Positions 1-9,992 of a DNA stretch of 64,000 nt are shown here, piece by piece. The translations under genes and the position numbers were made by a program. The notes under the pieces were generated by a model. That model was given only the letters and a program-made list of their open reading frames with translations. It was not told the DNA's origin and did no database searches. Each line of letters opens with the position of its first letter. Positions within the stretch are counted from its first letter, which is position 1. Origin of the DNA: Actinokineospora inagensis DSM 44258 (GTDB taxonomy: Bacteria; Actinomycetota; Actinomycetes; Mycobacteriales; Pseudonocardiaceae); assembly GCF_000482865.1 (NCBI RefSeq), contig NZ_KI519516.1, positions 180,574 through 244,573 of the forward strand, in the 5' to 3' direction.

Positions 1-672
1 CCCGGTCACGGCGGTGTGCCGGGCGGCGGTGACCCACAGGAGCAGGGCGGCCGCGCCGAGCAACGCCCACGAGCCCAGCGCCAACCGCCAGTCGGCGAGG
101 GCGTCCGCGAGCGGTGGGGTCAGCGCGGCGCCGATCGCGCCGCCGCCGGAGAGGGCGCCCATGTAGATCCCGGTGACCAGACCGATCCGGTCCGGGTACG
201 ACTGCTTGATGACCACCGGGAGCAGGACGTTGCCCACGGCGATGCCCGCGCAGGCGACCAGCGTCCCGCCGAGCACGACGAGCGGGCCGTCGAGCACGCG
301 GATCGCCAACCCGGCGGTCAGCAGCGCCAACGCGCCGCCGATCGACCGGGCGAGACCGAAACGCCTGTTCAGCCGGGGCGCGAGGACGCCTGCGGCGCCG
401 AAGCAGACGGCCGGGAGCGCGGTGAGCGCGCTGGCCCAGGCGTGACTGGCGCCCAAAGACCCGCGCACCTGCTCCAACACGGATGCCAGACTGGTCACCG
501 CGGGCCGCAGGTTCGCCGCGGCCAGGGCGACCCCGACAACCAACAGGACCGTGCCGACCAGGGCGGTGCCGCGCGGAGTGATTCCGGCCGGGTCCGTGGT
601 CGGTGCCCCCACGGCAGGGCCCGGCGTGGCAGTCTTGACGTCCCCGGCGCTCCGCCTGTCGTGGAGCGTCAT
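1..672 (-). CDS. CynX/NimT-type MFS transporter, C-terminal part cut off by window edge
   Basis: The window holds the first 224 codons of a gene that runs leftwards off the edge. From the ATG at 672, a hydrophilic Gly/Pro-rich lead of about 35 residues is followed by roughly six hydrophobic helices. The end of helix 1 reads NLRPAVTSL, the hallmark of the CynX/NimT branch of major facilitator transporters, and an arginine-rich loop (PRLNRRFGLARS) separates helices 2 and 3. The substrate cannot be read; known relatives move cyanate or other small organic compounds. It diverges from a GntR regulator across a 49-bp gap that contains a palindrome, so regulator and transporter are probably a pair. 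Confidence 0.8.
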   Translation of the reverse strand, partial: MTLHDRRSAGDVKTATPGPAVGAPTTDPAGITPRGTALVGTVLLVVGVALAAANLRPAVTSLASVLEQVRGSLGASHAWASALTALPAVCFGAAGVLAPRLNRRFGLARSIGGALALLTAGLAIRVLDGPLVVLGGTLVACAGIAVGNVLLPVVIKQSYPDRIGLVTGIYMGALSGGGAIGAALTPPLADALADWRLALGSWALLGAAALLLWVTAARHTAVTG

Positions 673-688
673 GGTCCGAGTATCACAT

Positions 689-703
689 AAACATAGGATG
701 TTT
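689..703. promoter_or_regulatory. Palindromic operator candidate between MFS transporter and GntR regulator
   Basis: AAACAT-AGG-ATGTTT is a perfect 6+6 inverted repeat, AT-rich in an otherwise GC-rich gap. It sits 16 bp upstream of the transporter ATG (672) and 18 bp upstream of the GTG of the GntR gene (722). GntR regulators commonly bind a palindrome in the divergent promoter next to their own gene, so this is the obvious autoregulatory site. It does not match the classical FadR consensus. Confidence 0.5.
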
Positions 704-721
704 GTCGGAAAGGATGGCGCT

Positions 722-1396
722 GTGCCGTTGGCCACTACCCGGCGTTCCGGCCTCGTCGACCAGGTGATCGACCAGATGCGGGCGGCGATCACCAACGCGG
801 AGTGGAAGGTCGGCGAACGCATCCCGACCGAGCCCGAACTCGTCACCGCCCTCGGCGTCGGCCGCAACACGGTCCGCGAGGCGGTGCGCGCCCTGTCCCA
901 CGCGGGCCTGCTGGAGGTGCGCCAGGGCGACGGCACCTTCGTCCGCGCCACCAGCGAGTTCTCCGGCGCGGTCCGGCGGCTCGCGGGCACCGAACTGCGG
1001 GACGTGCTGCAGGTCCGGCGGACCCTCGAGGTCGAGGGCGCCCGGCTGGCCGCGGCGCACCGCACCGAGGAGGAACTGACCGACCTGACCGAGCTGCTCA
1101 ACGCCCGCGACCACTCGATGACCACGAAGGACTACGAGCTCGGGGTCGACCAGGACGCCGCTTTCCACCTCGCGGTCGTGCGCTGCTCGCACAACTCCCT
1201 GCTGGCGGAGCTGTACCAGGGGCTGACCGAGGTCGTGCGCGCGTCGGTGGCCAGCACGGTCAGCACCAAGCCCAGCATGGCCGCGGTCGACCACCAGCGG
1301 CTGCTGGCGGCCATCCGCGACCGGGACACCGCCCGCGCCGCCGCGGAGGCCGCGGGCTTCCTCGACGAGCTGCTGGCCGACCTCGACCAGGACTGA
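722..1396 (+). CDS. GntR/FadR-family transcriptional regulator
   Basis: 224 residues. The start is GTG 722, preceded by GGAAAGGA at 707-714; the open frame extends further upstream but has no better ribosome site. Residues 1-75 form a winged helix: ERIPTEPELVTALGVGRNTVREAVRAL carries the recognition helix and QGDGTFV the wing. Residues 85-220 are an all-helical FCD ligand domain with the metal-site pattern D..FH (VDQDAAFHLAVV) and a later conserved His. FadR-type regulators respond to small carboxylates and usually repress an adjacent gene, here the divergent transporter. The effector is unknown. Confidence 0.85.
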   Translation: MPLATTRRSGLVDQVIDQMRAAITNAEWKVGERIPTEPELVTALGVGRNTVREAVRALSHAGLLEVRQGDGTFVRATSEFSGAVRRLAGTELRDVLQVRRTLEVEGARLAAAHRTEEELTDLTELLNARDHSMTTKDYELGVDQDAAFHLAVVRCSHNSLLAELYQGLTEVVRASVASTVSTKPSMAAVDHQRLLAAIRDRDTARAAAEAAGFLDELLADLDQD

Positions 1397-1432
1397 GCCG
1401 CTCACCCCCGATCGAGCCCCGATCGAGCACGG

Positions 1433-2953
1433 TCACGCCCCTGGCGGCAGGACCGGCAGACCCGGCGGTGCGCCGTGCTCGATCAGGTGCGTGATCGCCC
1501 GGGTGTCCAGGTGGTCGGCCACCAGGTCACCGAGCAGGTCGAGTTGGGCTTGGCGGGCGGCGGCGAAGTCGGTGTCGACAGCGGGGCGGAAGCCCGCGCG
1601 GCCCGCGCGGTCAGCCGCCCACACCAGGAACGCGCGACGGACACCGTCGTTCTCCAGCAGCCCGTGCCAGTGGGTGCCGACGACCGCGTCCGCCAGCGCG
1701 CCCTCACCCGAGCCGTCCGGGAGGGTGATCAGCGACCGCTCGGCGTGCCGGGTGACCCGGCCGTGGTGGATCTCGTAGCCGGTCGCGGGCGCGTCGAAGA
1801 CGGTGCCGTGCGGACGGGTGAGGGTCTTACCGGTGGCGAACTCGACGTCGAGGTCGAGGAGGGCGAGGCCGTCGACGGTACCCGCGCCGGACTCGACGCG
1901 GTCGTCGATCCGGTTGGCGAGCATCTGGAAACCACCGCAGATGCCGAGCAGCGGCAACCCGCGGCGGTGGTGGTCGACGACGGCATCGGCCAACCCGGTG
2001 CGGCGCAACCAGGCCAGATCGTCCACTGTGGACTTCGAGCCGGGCAGCACGACCAGGTCGGCGTCGGCGAGGCGCGCGGGCTCGGTGACGAAGCGGACGG
2101 AGACACCCGGTTCGCAGGCCAGCGCCTCGACGTCGGTGGCGTTGGAGATCCGGGGCAGCCGGACGACGGCCACCCGCAACCACTGGTCGCCCAGCGGCGG
2201 CCGGGGACGCCCGACCACCCCGTCGGCGGTGTAGGACAGGGAGTCCTCGGCGTCGAGCCACAACTCCTCGCGCCAGGGCAGCACGCCCAACACCGGCCTG
2301 CCGGTGAGCAGGCGCAGTCGGGCCAGGCCGGGGTCGAGCAGGGCCGGATCACCGCGGAACTTGTTGATCACGAATCCGGCGATGAGGGCCTGGTCGGCGG
2401 CGTCGAGGAGGGCGAGCGTGCCGAAGAGGTGCGCGAAGACGCCACCGCGGTCGATGTCGCCCACGACGAGCACGGGGATGTCCGCCGCGCGCGCGAGCCC
2501 CATGTTGGCGATGTCGGTGGCACGGAGGTTGATCTCGGTGGGTGAACCAGCACCTTCGCAGATGACGACCTCGTAGTCGGCGCGCAGGTCGGCCACTGTG
2601 CTGAGCACGACCTCCATGAGCTCGGCCTTCCGCGCACGGTAGGACAACGCGGACGCGAACCCGGTGGGCTTACCGAGCACGACAACCTGAGAGGTCCGGT
2701 CAGAACCCGGCTTCAAGAGGACCGGGTTGAACCGGACACTCGGCTCGACACCGCACGCGGCAGCCTGCACGGCCTGGGCACGGCCGATCTCGCCACCGTC
2801 GAGCGTGACCATGGAGTTGTTGGACATGTTCTGGGCCTTGAACGGCGCGACCCGGACCCCCTGGCGGGCCAACCAGCGGCACAACCCGGCGACCAACACA
2901 CTCTTGCCCGCGTCGGAAGTCGTCCCGGCTACCAGGAGGGCACCGGCCAACAC
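1433..2953 (-). CDS. cobQ: Cobyric acid synthase (adenosylcobyric acid a,c-diamide amidotransferase) CobQ/CbiP
   Basis: About 506 residues, the usual size. It amidates four side chains of adenosylcobyrinic acid a,c-diamide using glutamine and ATP in cobalamin synthesis. The N-terminal dethiobiotin-synthetase-like ATPase domain has the P-loop variant [11 protein letters not shown] followed by [10 protein letters not shown]. The C-terminal glutamine amidotransferase-like domain has the nucleophile elbow [11 protein letters not shown] and the catalytic His in [11 protein letters not shown] chose GTG 2953 (TTG 2950 is equally possible) because GGAGG lies just upstream and the family start falls there; the frame itself is open to 3004. 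No other cobalamin genes are visible, so it is an isolated cob gene here. Confidence 0.92.
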   Translation of the reverse strand: MLAGALLVAGTTSDAGKSVLVAGLCRWLARQGVRVAPFKAQNMSNNSMVTLDGGEIGRAQAVQAAACGVEPSVRFNPVLLKPGSDRTSQVVVLGKPTGFASALSYRARKAELMEVVLSTVADLRADYEVVICEGAGSPTEINLRATDIANMGLARAADIPVLVVGDIDRGGVFAHLFGTLALLDAADQALIAGFVINKFRGDPALLDPGLARLRLLTGRPVLGVLPWREELWLDAEDSLSYTADGVVGRPRPPLGDQWLRVAVVRLPRISNATDVEALACEPGVSVRFVTEPARLADADLVVLPGSKSTVDDLAWLRRTGLADAVVDHHRRGLPLLGICGGFQMLANRIDDRVESGAGTVDGLALLDLDVEFATGKTLTRPHGTVFDAPATGYEIHHGRVTRHAERSLITLPDGSGEGALADAVVGTHWHGLLENDGVRRAFLVWAADRAGRAGFRPAVDTDFAAARQAQLDLLGDLVADHLDTRAITHLIEHGAPPGLPVLPPGA

Positions 2954-3012
2954 GCACCTCCACCAACGTCCACTCCCCCGCGGACACCCGGGGGCTGCCA
3001 TCATCTTCTGTC

Positions 3013-3720
3013 ATGCCCGCCGCAGCCGTCACCGCAGTCCTGGCGCACAGCCCGTTCCTGGGGCCGGCCAGCCTCCGCCCGCTGGCCGACGCGCTCGCCG
3101 CGCTCGGGCACCCCACCGTCCTGCTCGACCTGCTGCCCAGCGTCGCCGCGGCGCCGGTCCACCAGCGGCTGATCGGCGCCTTCGCCGACGCCCTGTCCGA
3201 CGCGGCCCTCACCGGCCCGATCGCCATCGTCGGCCACAGCGGCGCCGGTCCCCTGCTGCCCGCGTTCGCCGAGGAACTCGAGGACGACGTGCGCGCCCTG
3301 GTCTACCTGGACGCGGGCCTGCCCACCCCCGGTCGCAGTTGGCGCGACACCGCCACCGCCGCCGAGTACGCCGACCTGCGCGACCGCAGCCGCGACGGTA
3401 TCCTCCCGCACTGGCCCCAGTGGTCCCCGACCGATCCGCTGGCCGCCGTCACCGACCCGGCCCTGCGCGCCGAGATCACCGACGAGGCCCCCGAGGTGCC
3501 GCTGGCCTACCTCAAGGAACCCCACCCCACCGTCGAGTGGACCGGCCCGACCGGCTACGTCCGGCTCTCGGCGGACCACGCCGCCGACGCCGACACCGCC
3601 CGCGCGAACGGCTGGCCCGTCCGCGCGGCCGACCTGCACCACCTCGCCGCCGCGACCCACCCCGAACCCGTCGCCCGGCTGGTGCTGGCGGTACTGCTGG
3701 AACTGCTCAGCGGGGACTGA
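3013..3720 (+). CDS. Alpha/beta hydrolase fold protein
   Basis: 235 residues with no signal peptide. The fold is recognisable from the early strand TAVLAHSPFLGP (oxyanion region), the nucleophile elbow GHSGAGPLLP near residues 75-84 with Ser as nucleophile, VYLDAGLP after the next strand, and a late His (ADLHHLAAATHP) as catalytic base. The N-terminal half resembles small esterases or thioesterase-like hydrolases; the substrate cannot be stated. It is divergent from cobQ with a 59-bp gap and ends 9 bp before the stop of map, which converges on it. Confidence 0.75.
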   Translation: MPAAAVTAVLAHSPFLGPASLRPLADALAALGHPTVLLDLLPSVAAAPVHQRLIGAFADALSDAALTGPIAIVGHSGAGPLLPAFAEELEDDVRALVYLDAGLPTPGRSWRDTATAAEYADLRDRSRDGILPHWPQWSPTDPLAAVTDPALRAEITDEAPEVPLAYLKEPHPTVEWTGPTGYVRLSADHAADADTARANGWPVRAADLHHLAAATHPEPVARLVLAVLLELLSGD

Positions 3721-3729
3721 GGGCCGGGG

Positions 3730-4587
3730 TCACGGCAGGGTGAGGATCTCCGAGCCCGTGTCGGTGACGACCAGGGTGTGCTCGAACTGGGCGGTCCACG
3801 ACTTGTCCTTCGTGGTGGCGGTCCAGTTGTCGTCCCACAGGTCGTAGTCGATGCCGCCGAGGGTGATCATCGGCTCGATGGTGAAGGTCATCCCCGGCTC
3901 GATCACGGTGCGGTCGTTGAGGTCCTCGTAGTGCAGCACGACCAGTCCACTGTGGAAGGACCGGGCGATGCCGTGGCCGGTGAACGCGCGCACCACGCCG
4001 TAGTCGAACCGCTTGGCGTACTTCTCGATGACCCGGCCGATCACGTTGAACTCCCGGCCGGGCCGCACCGCCGCGATCGCCCGCATGGTCGCCTCGTGGG
4101 TGCGCTCGACCAGCAGCCGCGCCTCCTCGCTGACCTCGCCCGCCAGGAAGGTGGCGTTGGTGTCGCCGTGCACGCCGCCGAGGTAGGCGGTGACGTCGAT
4201 GTTGACGATGTCGCCGTCCTCGATCACCGTCGAGTCCGGGATGCCGTGGCAGATCACCTCGTTGAGCGACACGCAGCACGACTTCGGGTAGCCGCGGTAG
4301 CCCAGCGTGGACGGGTAGGCCCGGTGGTCGAGCAGGTACTCGTGCACCACGGCGTCGATGTCGTCGGTGGTCGCCCCCGGCTTGACCGCCTTGCCACCCT
4401 CCTGCAGCGCCCGCGCCGCGATCCGACTGGCCACCCGCATCGCTTCGATGATCTCCGGCGGCTGCACCCACGGGTCGGTGTTCTTCGCGGGCGCGGGACG
4501 GTCCACGTACTCGGGCCGGACGATGGTGGACGGCACAACCCGACGGGACGTCTGCACGCCGGGCGTCAACGGGGCACGAACGGACAT
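3730..4587 (-). CDS. map: Type I methionine aminopeptidase, MapB-like
   Basis: 285 residues. It removes the initiator Met from nascent proteins in the cytosol. The pita-bread metal ligands are visible: Asp in [10 protein letters not shown], Asp in GDTNATF, His in GHGIARSFH, Glu in TIEPM and Glu in FEHTLV. The N-terminal 40 residues are an extended Pro-containing arm ([17 protein letters not shown]) typical of the actinobacterial MapB (type Ic) form. The start at ATG 4587 follows GGTGGAGG; the frame is open to 4641 but the extra residues look non-native. It lies downstream of the PBP gene with a 143-bp gap. Confidence 0.93.
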   Translation of the reverse strand: MSVRAPLTPGVQTSRRVVPSTIVRPEYVDRPAPAKNTDPWVQPPEIIEAMRVASRIAARALQEGGKAVKPGATTDDIDAVVHEYLLDHRAYPSTLGYRGYPKSCCVSLNEVICHGIPDSTVIEDGDIVNIDVTAYLGGVHGDTNATFLAGEVSEEARLLVERTHEATMRAIAAVRPGREFNVIGRVIEKYAKRFDYGVVRAFTGHGIARSFHSGLVVLHYEDLNDRTVIEPGMTFTIEPMITLGGIDYDLWDDNWTATTKDKSWTAQFEHTLVVTDTGSEILTLP

Positions 4588-4730
4588 GCCCTCCACCCTA
4601 CGACCCCCACCCACCCCGTTTCCCACCCGGCAAACCACCACCCGCGCACATCACACCTCGACGTGGCAACACCGGCCAACCCCCGGCTACAACCGGCTCC
4701 CGGGTACTCGACCTTCCTCGTTGCCGCGGC

Positions 4731-6542
4731 TCAACCGACCGAGGTGAGGAAGCGGCCCGCGGCCTGGACGGCGGTGGTGGACTGGCCGACGTCGGTGAGC
4801 AGGACGGCGAAGGCGAGGTCGCCCTTGTACCCGACGAACCACCCGTGTGAGTGGGTTCCGTCGCCGAACTGGGCGGTGCCGGTCTTGCCGCGGACATCGC
4901 CCAGCGGCTTCAGCGCGGTGGCGGTGCCGGTGGCGACGACCTCGGCCATCATGCCGCGCACGGAGTCGAGGACGGCGCCGGGCACCGGGTCGGGGGTACT
5001 GTCGATCTTGGTTTCCGAGCCGTGCACCAGGACCGGCTTGGGCACGCTGCCCGAGGCGACGGTGGCGGCGACCACGGCCATGCCGAACGGGCTGGCGACC
5101 ACCTTGCCCTGCCCGAACCCGTCCTCGGCGCGCTCGGTCTGACCGGACGCGGACGGCACGGACCCGGTGACCGTGGTCACCCCCGGGATGACGAAGTCCA
5201 GGCCGAGACCGAGCTTCTTGGCCATCTGGGTCAGCTCGTCGGGCCCCATGGCGAGGGCGAGCTGGGCGAAGGTGGTGTTGCAGGAGAACGCGAACGCGTT
5301 GCGCATCGGGATGACGCCCTTGTCGAACTTGTTGCTGTTCGGGATCTCCCGGCCGTCGACGACGGTGGTGCCGGGGCAGCCGAGCGGCGTGTCCGCGGTC
5401 GCCTTGCCGGAGGCAACGGCCTCGGCGGCGGTGACGATCTTGAAGGTGGAGCCGGGCGGGTAGCGGCCGGTCAGCGCGAGCGTGCCCTGCTGGTCGGCCG
5501 GGGTGTTCTGCGCGACGGCGAGCACGTCACCGGTGGAGGGCTGGATGGCCACGATCATCGACGGGGTCTTCTCCCCCGCGATGGCCGCCTGCGCGGCGTT
5601 CTGCACCTTGGTGCTCAGCGCCAACTGCACGGCCTTCGCCGGTTCCGCCGCCTTGGCGTAGAGCTCCTCGCCCTCCTTGCCCGCGCTGTCGACGGTGTAC
5701 ACCCGCCACCCCGACTTGCCCTGCACCTGGTCCTCGACCAGCTTGCGCAGACTGGGCAGCAGCGCGGGCGCGAACTTCTTGTCCAGCGGCAGCAACCGGG
5801 TGGACGCGGTGAACCGCACCCCGGCCAGGTCGTAGATCTGCGCCTTGACCTTCTGGTAGTCCGCGTCGCGCAACGACACCACCGGGTACGGCTGCCCGTT
5901 GGCCTTCGCCGCGCCGTCGAGGATGCCCTGCGCGGTGATCGTCGGGTCGATCCCGCCCAGCGCCTTGGCCAACTGGCCCGCGATCGCGGTGGCGTCGCCC
6001 GCCTTCGCCTGCTCGAACACCACCGACACGACCCGGTCCGGCTGCATCACGGCCTGGCCGTCCCGGTCGAGCAGCGGCGCCAACTGGGCGTCGTTGTCCT
6101 GCACCGCCAACGTCTGCTGCGCGGCCAGCTTCGGGTGCAGCACCGCGGGTTCCCAGTGCACCTTCCACTTCTCGTCCTGCAGCCGCAGCTCGAACTTGCT
6201 GTCGTAGGACCACAACCGGTTGTGCCCCAGGTCCCAGGTCAGGTGGTAGGTCGCCGTCGCCGTGTTGTCGGTCGTGTCGACCCGGTTGACCTGCGCCATC
6301 ACCGTGGCCGGTTTGAGCGCGCCGCGGACCTTGTCCATCAACGCCTTCGCCGAGTCGGCCGCGTCGGTCTGCGCGGACGCCGACGCCGTGTCGCCACCGG
6401 CGAACGCGGCGACGAACTGACTGGCCGCGTCCTCCGGCTTCGGATCGGAGCCGAACAGGCCGCAGCCCGCCAGCGGGAGAACGGCCACCAGCGCGATGAG
6501 CAGCGCGAGCAGCCGGGCGGTCGGACGGTGAGAGGCAAGCAC
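4731..6542 (-). CDS. Penicillin-binding lipoprotein, transpeptidase with MecA-like N-terminal domain
   Basis: 603 residues. A lipoprotein signal ends in the lipobox LAGC (Cys27). An NTF2-like MecA_N domain (about 36-150) and a dimerisation region precede the transpeptidase domain. Active-site motifs are STFK (Ser365/Lys368), SCN (Ser420/Asn422) and KTGT (Lys553). It should cross-link peptidoglycan at the outer face of the membrane, and Ser365 would be acylated by beta-lactams. By order and architecture it corresponds to what I recall as Rv2864c of M. tuberculosis. The intergenic gap upstream carries a consensus DnaA box. Confidence 0.9.
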   Translation of the reverse strand: MLASHRPTARLLALLIALVAVLPLAGCGLFGSDPKPEDAASQFVAAFAGGDTASASAQTDAADSAKALMDKVRGALKPATVMAQVNRVDTTDNTATATYHLTWDLGHNRLWSYDSKFELRLQDEKWKVHWEPAVLHPKLAAQQTLAVQDNDAQLAPLLDRDGQAVMQPDRVVSVVFEQAKAGDATAIAGQLAKALGGIDPTITAQGILDGAAKANGQPYPVVSLRDADYQKVKAQIYDLAGVRFTASTRLLPLDKKFAPALLPSLRKLVEDQVQGKSGWRVYTVDSAGKEGEELYAKAAEPAKAVQLALSTKVQNAAQAAIAGEKTPSMIVAIQPSTGDVLAVAQNTPADQQGTLALTGRYPPGSTFKIVTAAEAVASGKATADTPLGCPGTTVVDGREIPNSNKFDKGVIPMRNAFAFSCNTTFAQLALAMGPDELTQMAKKLGLGLDFVIPGVTTVTGSVPSASGQTERAEDGFGQGKVVASPFGMAVVAATVASGSVPKPVLVHGSETKIDSTPDPVPGAVLDSVRGMMAEVVATGTATALKPLGDVRGKTGTAQFGDGTHSHGWFVGYKGDLAFAVLLTDVGQSTTAVQAAGRFLTSVG

Positions 6543-6582
6543 GGCCGCAGTATGCCCGCTTCCGGGGAATCAGCGCCGGAAG

Positions 6583-6591
6583 TTGTCCACA
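6583..6591 (+). promoter_or_regulatory. Consensus DnaA box upstream of the PBP gene
   Basis: TTGTCCACA, the actinobacterial DnaA-box consensus, lies in the 55-bp gap between the GNAT stop (6598) and the PBP start (6542). It is one of four exact DnaA-box matches that I found in the window, all intergenic. Binding is not shown. Confidence 0.5.
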
Positions 6592-6597
6592 GGCGGA

Positions 6598-7455
6598 TCA
6601 GAACAGCACGGTCGCGTACTGCCCGACCTGCGCGAACCCGATCCTGTCATATACAGCACGGGCAGGTGCGTTGTAGCCGTTGACATACAGGCTCGCGGTC
6701 CGTCCCATCCCGCTGACCAGCCGCTGGACCACCGCCGCCGTCCCGGTGCCGCCCAGCCCCTCACCGCGCCGGTCCGGGTGCACCCACACGCCCTGGATCT
6801 GCCCGACCATGCTGGACAACGCGCCGATCTCGGCCTTGAACACGACCTCGTCGCCCTCGAACCGGGCGAACGCGCGGCCCGCCGCGATCAACTCGGCGAC
6901 CCTGGCCCGGTAGCCCGCGCCGCCGTCACCCAACCGGGGGTCGATGCCGACCTCCTCGATGAACATGCGCACCGCGGCGGGCAGGTACCGGTCCAGCTCG
7001 TCCGGGCGCACCGGCCGCACCCGGGGATCGGGGGTGACCAGCGGGGTGCTGCGCAGCGCCAGCAGCGGCTGGTCGGCCCGCACCTCGCGGGCGGGCCCCC
7101 ACTCGGCCGACAGCTCGGCCCACAACCCCAGCACCTGCTCGGCCGGGCCGACCATCGACGAACACATCCGCCTCCGCCGCAACGCCCGGTCGGCGAACGC
7201 GCGCAGCGACGACGGTCTGCCGCGCAACGGGACCAGGTTCGGCCCGGCGAAACACAGCGCGTCGAGCCGCCCCGAGGCGCGCAGGCCACGGCTGTCGCAA
7301 CCCCACACCTCGCCACCCAACCGCCACGGGTCCAACCCGGCCGCCTCGACCCGCGAGGCCACCATGCAGGACGCCACGGGATCGGCGGTGAGCACCGCGC
7401 GCACCGCCTGGCCGTCCCGCTCGTCGAGCAGCCGCGCTCCTGCTAGCCGCAACAC
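6598..7455 (-). CDS. GNAT-family N-acetyltransferase with DUF4081-type N-terminal domain
   Basis: 285 residues; GTG start at 7455 with GAGGG just upstream. The N-terminal half (about 1-130) matches the actinobacterial DUF4081 type (LLDERDGQAVRAVLTADPVAS). The C-terminal half is a GNAT fold: the acetyl-CoA loop is PDRRGEGLGGTGTAAVV, followed by LYVNGYNAPARAVYDRIGF. It occupies the position I recall for Rv2867c, between the PBP lipoprotein and ispG, an arrangement conserved in actinobacteria. The acceptor substrate is unknown. Confidence 0.85.
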   Translation of the reverse strand: MLRLAGARLLDERDGQAVRAVLTADPVASCMVASRVEAAGLDPWRLGGEVWGCDSRGLRASGRLDALCFAGPNLVPLRGRPSSLRAFADRALRRRRMCSSMVGPAEQVLGLWAELSAEWGPAREVRADQPLLALRSTPLVTPDPRVRPVRPDELDRYLPAAVRMFIEEVGIDPRLGDGGAGYRARVAELIAAGRAFARFEGDEVVFKAEIGALSSMVGQIQGVWVHPDRRGEGLGGTGTAAVVQRLVSGMGRTASLYVNGYNAPARAVYDRIGFAQVGQYATVLF

Positions 7456-7560
7456 GCCCTCAGCGTGCCAGAAAGCACGACCGGGGGAAAATGGTGTGAA
7501 TCCCCGGCGCCCCCGGCATCGTCGCCGACTTCACTCGTTCGGCGGCGCGCCGCCGCCCGC

Positions 7561-8724
7561 TCAGCCGACCGCGACGACGGTGGGAGCCCCGGACTCGCCG
7601 TCGACCGGCTCGCCCATCTCCTCGGCCAAGCGCATGGCCTCCTCGATCAGGGTCTCCACGATCTGCGCCTCCGGCACGGTCTTGACGACCTGGCCCTTGA
7701 CGAAGATCTGGCCCTTGCCGTTGCCCGACGCCACGCCGAGATCCGCCTCGCGGGCCTCCCCCGGTCCGTTGACCACGCAGCCCATGACCGCGACCCGCAG
7801 CGGCACCGACATGCCCTCCAGGCCCGCGGTGACCTGGTCGGCCAGCTTGTAGACGTCGACCTGGGCGCGACCGCAGGACGGGCAGGACACGATCTCCAGC
7901 TTGCGCGGCCGCAGGTTCAGCGACTGCAGGATCTGCAGGCCGACCTTGACCTCCTCCACCGGCGGCGCGGACAGCGACACCCGGATCGTGTCGCCGATGC
8001 CCTGCCGCAGCAGCGCGCCGAAGGCCACCGCCGACTTGATGGTGCCCTGGAACGCCGGGCCCGCCTCGGTGACGCCGAGGTGCAGCGGGTAGTCGCACTG
8101 GGCGGCCAGCAGCTCGTACGCGCGGACCATCACGACCGGGTCGTTGTGCTTGACCGAGATCTTGATGTCGTGGAAGTCGTGCTCGGCGAACAGCGACGCC
8201 TCCCACAGCGCCGACTCGGCCAGCGCCTCCGGGGTCGCCTTGCCGTACTTCTCCATCAGCCGCTTGTCCAGCGAGCCCGCGTTCACGCCGATCCGGATCG
8301 GCGTGCCGTGGTCCTTCGCGGCCTGCGCGATCTCCTTGACCTGGTCGTCGAACTTGCGGATGTTGCCCGGGTTGACCCGGACCGCCGCGCAGCCCGCCTC
8401 GATCGCGGCGAAGACGTACTTGGGTTGGAAGTGGATGTCGGCGATGACCGGGATCTGCGACTTCCTGGCGATCGCGGACAGCGCGTCGGCGTCGTCCTGC
8501 GACGGGCAGGCCACCCGGACGATGTCGCAGCCCGCCGCGGTCAGCTCGGCGATCTGCTGCAGCGTGGCGTTGATGTCGGCGGTCACGGTGGTCGTCATCG
8601 ACTGCACCGAGACGGGGGAGTCACTGCCGACGCCGACCGAGCCGACCTGGAGTTGGCGGGTCTTGCGGCGCTCGGAGAGCACGGGGGGCGGCGTGGTGGG
8701 CATGCCGAGCATCACGTCGGACAT
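7561..8724 (-). CDS. ispG: 4-hydroxy-3-methylbut-2-en-1-yl diphosphate synthase (flavodoxin)
   Basis: 387 residues. It catalyses the reductive ring opening of MEcPP to HMBPP, the penultimate MEP-pathway step. The N-terminal TIM barrel begins [12 protein letters not shown]. The C-terminal [4Fe-4S] domain shows [10 protein letters not shown] and GCVVNGPGE, which supply three Cys ligands and the conserved Glu. It lies downstream of rseP and dxr on the same strand with a 48-bp gap, so two MEP-pathway enzymes flank the membrane protease. A 14-bp self-complementary GC run (7541-7554) sits just after the stop. Confidence 0.96.
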   Translation of the reverse strand: MSDVMLGMPTTPPPVLSERRKTRQLQVGSVGVGSDSPVSVQSMTTTVTADINATLQQIAELTAAGCDIVRVACPSQDDADALSAIARKSQIPVIADIHFQPKYVFAAIEAGCAAVRVNPGNIRKFDDQVKEIAQAAKDHGTPIRIGVNAGSLDKRLMEKYGKATPEALAESALWEASLFAEHDFHDIKISVKHNDPVVMVRAYELLAAQCDYPLHLGVTEAGPAFQGTIKSAVAFGALLRQGIGDTIRVSLSAPPVEEVKVGLQILQSLNLRPRKLEIVSCPSCGRAQVDVYKLADQVTAGLEGMSVPLRVAVMGCVVNGPGEAREADLGVASGNGKGQIFVKGQVVKTVPEAQIVETLIEEAMRLAEEMGEPVDGESGAPTVVAVG

Positions 8725-8772
8725 GAAGACCTCTCTGAAATCAATGCTGGGCTCTTGTCCCAGTGTGCGCTC

Positions 8773-9990
8773 TTATTGCAGTCGAATCGGGTTCACGATG
8801 TCCGCGGTCACGGTGAGGAGCACCACCGCGCCACCGAGGATGACGAGGACCATCGTGATCCCAGCCAGCCTGTTGTAGTCCACCGGGCCGGCGGGCGCCT
8901 TCCCACGCGCCTTGCGGATCACGTCCCGTACCCGTTCGTACAAGACGACCGCGATGTGCCCGCCGTCGAGCGGTAGCAGCGGCAGCAGGTTGAACACACC
9001 GACGAAGAAGTTCAGCGCCGCGAGCATGAGGACGAAGATCTGCCACACGCCCTGCTCGACCGCGTCCGCGCCGATGATGCTGGCGCCGACGACGCTGACC
9101 GGTCGCTCGGGGTCGTTCTGCTCGCCGCCGATCGCCCGCAGCACGGCGGGGATCTTCTGCGGGAACTTCATCAACCCTTCCCAGGTGGACGCGAACAACT
9201 GCCCGGTGAACTTGGTGGTACCGCCGATGGCCGCGATGGGTCCGTAGTGGAGTGTCCCACCCGGTCCGACGCCGATCGCACCGACCTCGGTGACCGCGTT
9301 GTCCGAACCCGCCTTCGCGTCCGGCGAGGTGCGCTGGACGGTGGCCACGTCCACGGTGACCGTCCGCTGCACACCGTCACGCTCGACGACGAAGGTGTTC
9401 TCCCCGTGCAGACCGCGGATCTTGCCGACCAGGTCGCTCCAGGTGCCCGCGGGTTGGCCGTTCACGCTGATGATCTCGTCGCCGGGCAGGATGCCCGCGG
9501 CCTTGGCTGGCGACGGGTCGCTCGCCGTGCACGCGCTCAGCTTCAGCGTCTTGGCGTCCTGAGTGGCCGCCGCGCACTCGGTGCTGCCGACCAACGGCTT
9601 GCTCTCCGTGTTCGGCAGGCCCATGGTCACGGCCATCAGGTACAGGATGATGAACCCGAGCAGGAAGTGCGTGATCGACCCGGCGGACATCACCACCACG
9701 CGCTTCCAGGTGGCGAACCGCCACATCGCCCGCGGCGCCTCCTCGGCGGTCACCGGGTCCAGCGCCGTCATACCCGCGATGTCGCAGAAACCACCCGCCG
9801 GGATGACCTTGAGCCCGTACTCGGTCTCACCGCGGCGGAACGAGAACAGCGTCGGGCCGAACCCGATGAAGTACCGGCGCACCCGCATGCCGAACGCCTT
9901 CGCCGAGACCATGTGCCCGGCCTCGTGCAGCGCCACCGACACGCAGATGCCCAGCGCGAACAGCACGAACCCCAGCAACCAAGCGACCAC
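8773..9990 (-). CDS. rseP: Site-2 (RseP/Rip1-type) intramembrane zinc metalloprotease
   Basis: 405 residues with GTG 9990 as start: GGGAAGGGA precedes it and the dxr stop ends 2 bp upstream. The open frame extends to 10302 only as a shadow of dxr. The first helix holds HEAGH (His22, Glu23, His26). A periplasmic PDZ domain follows (ILPGDEIISVNGQPAG), and the third helix region contains NLLPLLPLDGGH with the metal-binding Asp. The length matches M. tuberculosis Rip1, which cleaves anti-sigma factors and controls envelope gene expression. It is probably translated with dxr. Confidence 0.93.
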   Translation of the reverse strand: MVAWLLGFVLFALGICVSVALHEAGHMVSAKAFGMRVRRYFIGFGPTLFSFRRGETEYGLKVIPAGGFCDIAGMTALDPVTAEEAPRAMWRFATWKRVVVMSAGSITHFLLGFIILYLMAVTMGLPNTESKPLVGSTECAAATQDAKTLKLSACTASDPSPAKAAGILPGDEIISVNGQPAGTWSDLVGKIRGLHGENTFVVERDGVQRTVTVDVATVQRTSPDAKAGSDNAVTEVGAIGVGPGGTLHYGPIAAIGGTTKFTGQLFASTWEGLMKFPQKIPAVLRAIGGEQNDPERPVSVVGASIIGADAVEQGVWQIFVLMLAALNFFVGVFNLLPLLPLDGGHIAVVLYERVRDVIRKARGKAPAGPVDYNRLAGITMVLVILGGAVVLLTVTADIVNPIRLQ

Positions 9991-9992
9991 GG

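Noticed and set aside
4851-6683. 610-codon plus-strand frame
   Set aside because: Lies antisense to the PBP lipoprotein with its STFK, SCN and KTG motifs; long antisense frames are expected at this GC content.
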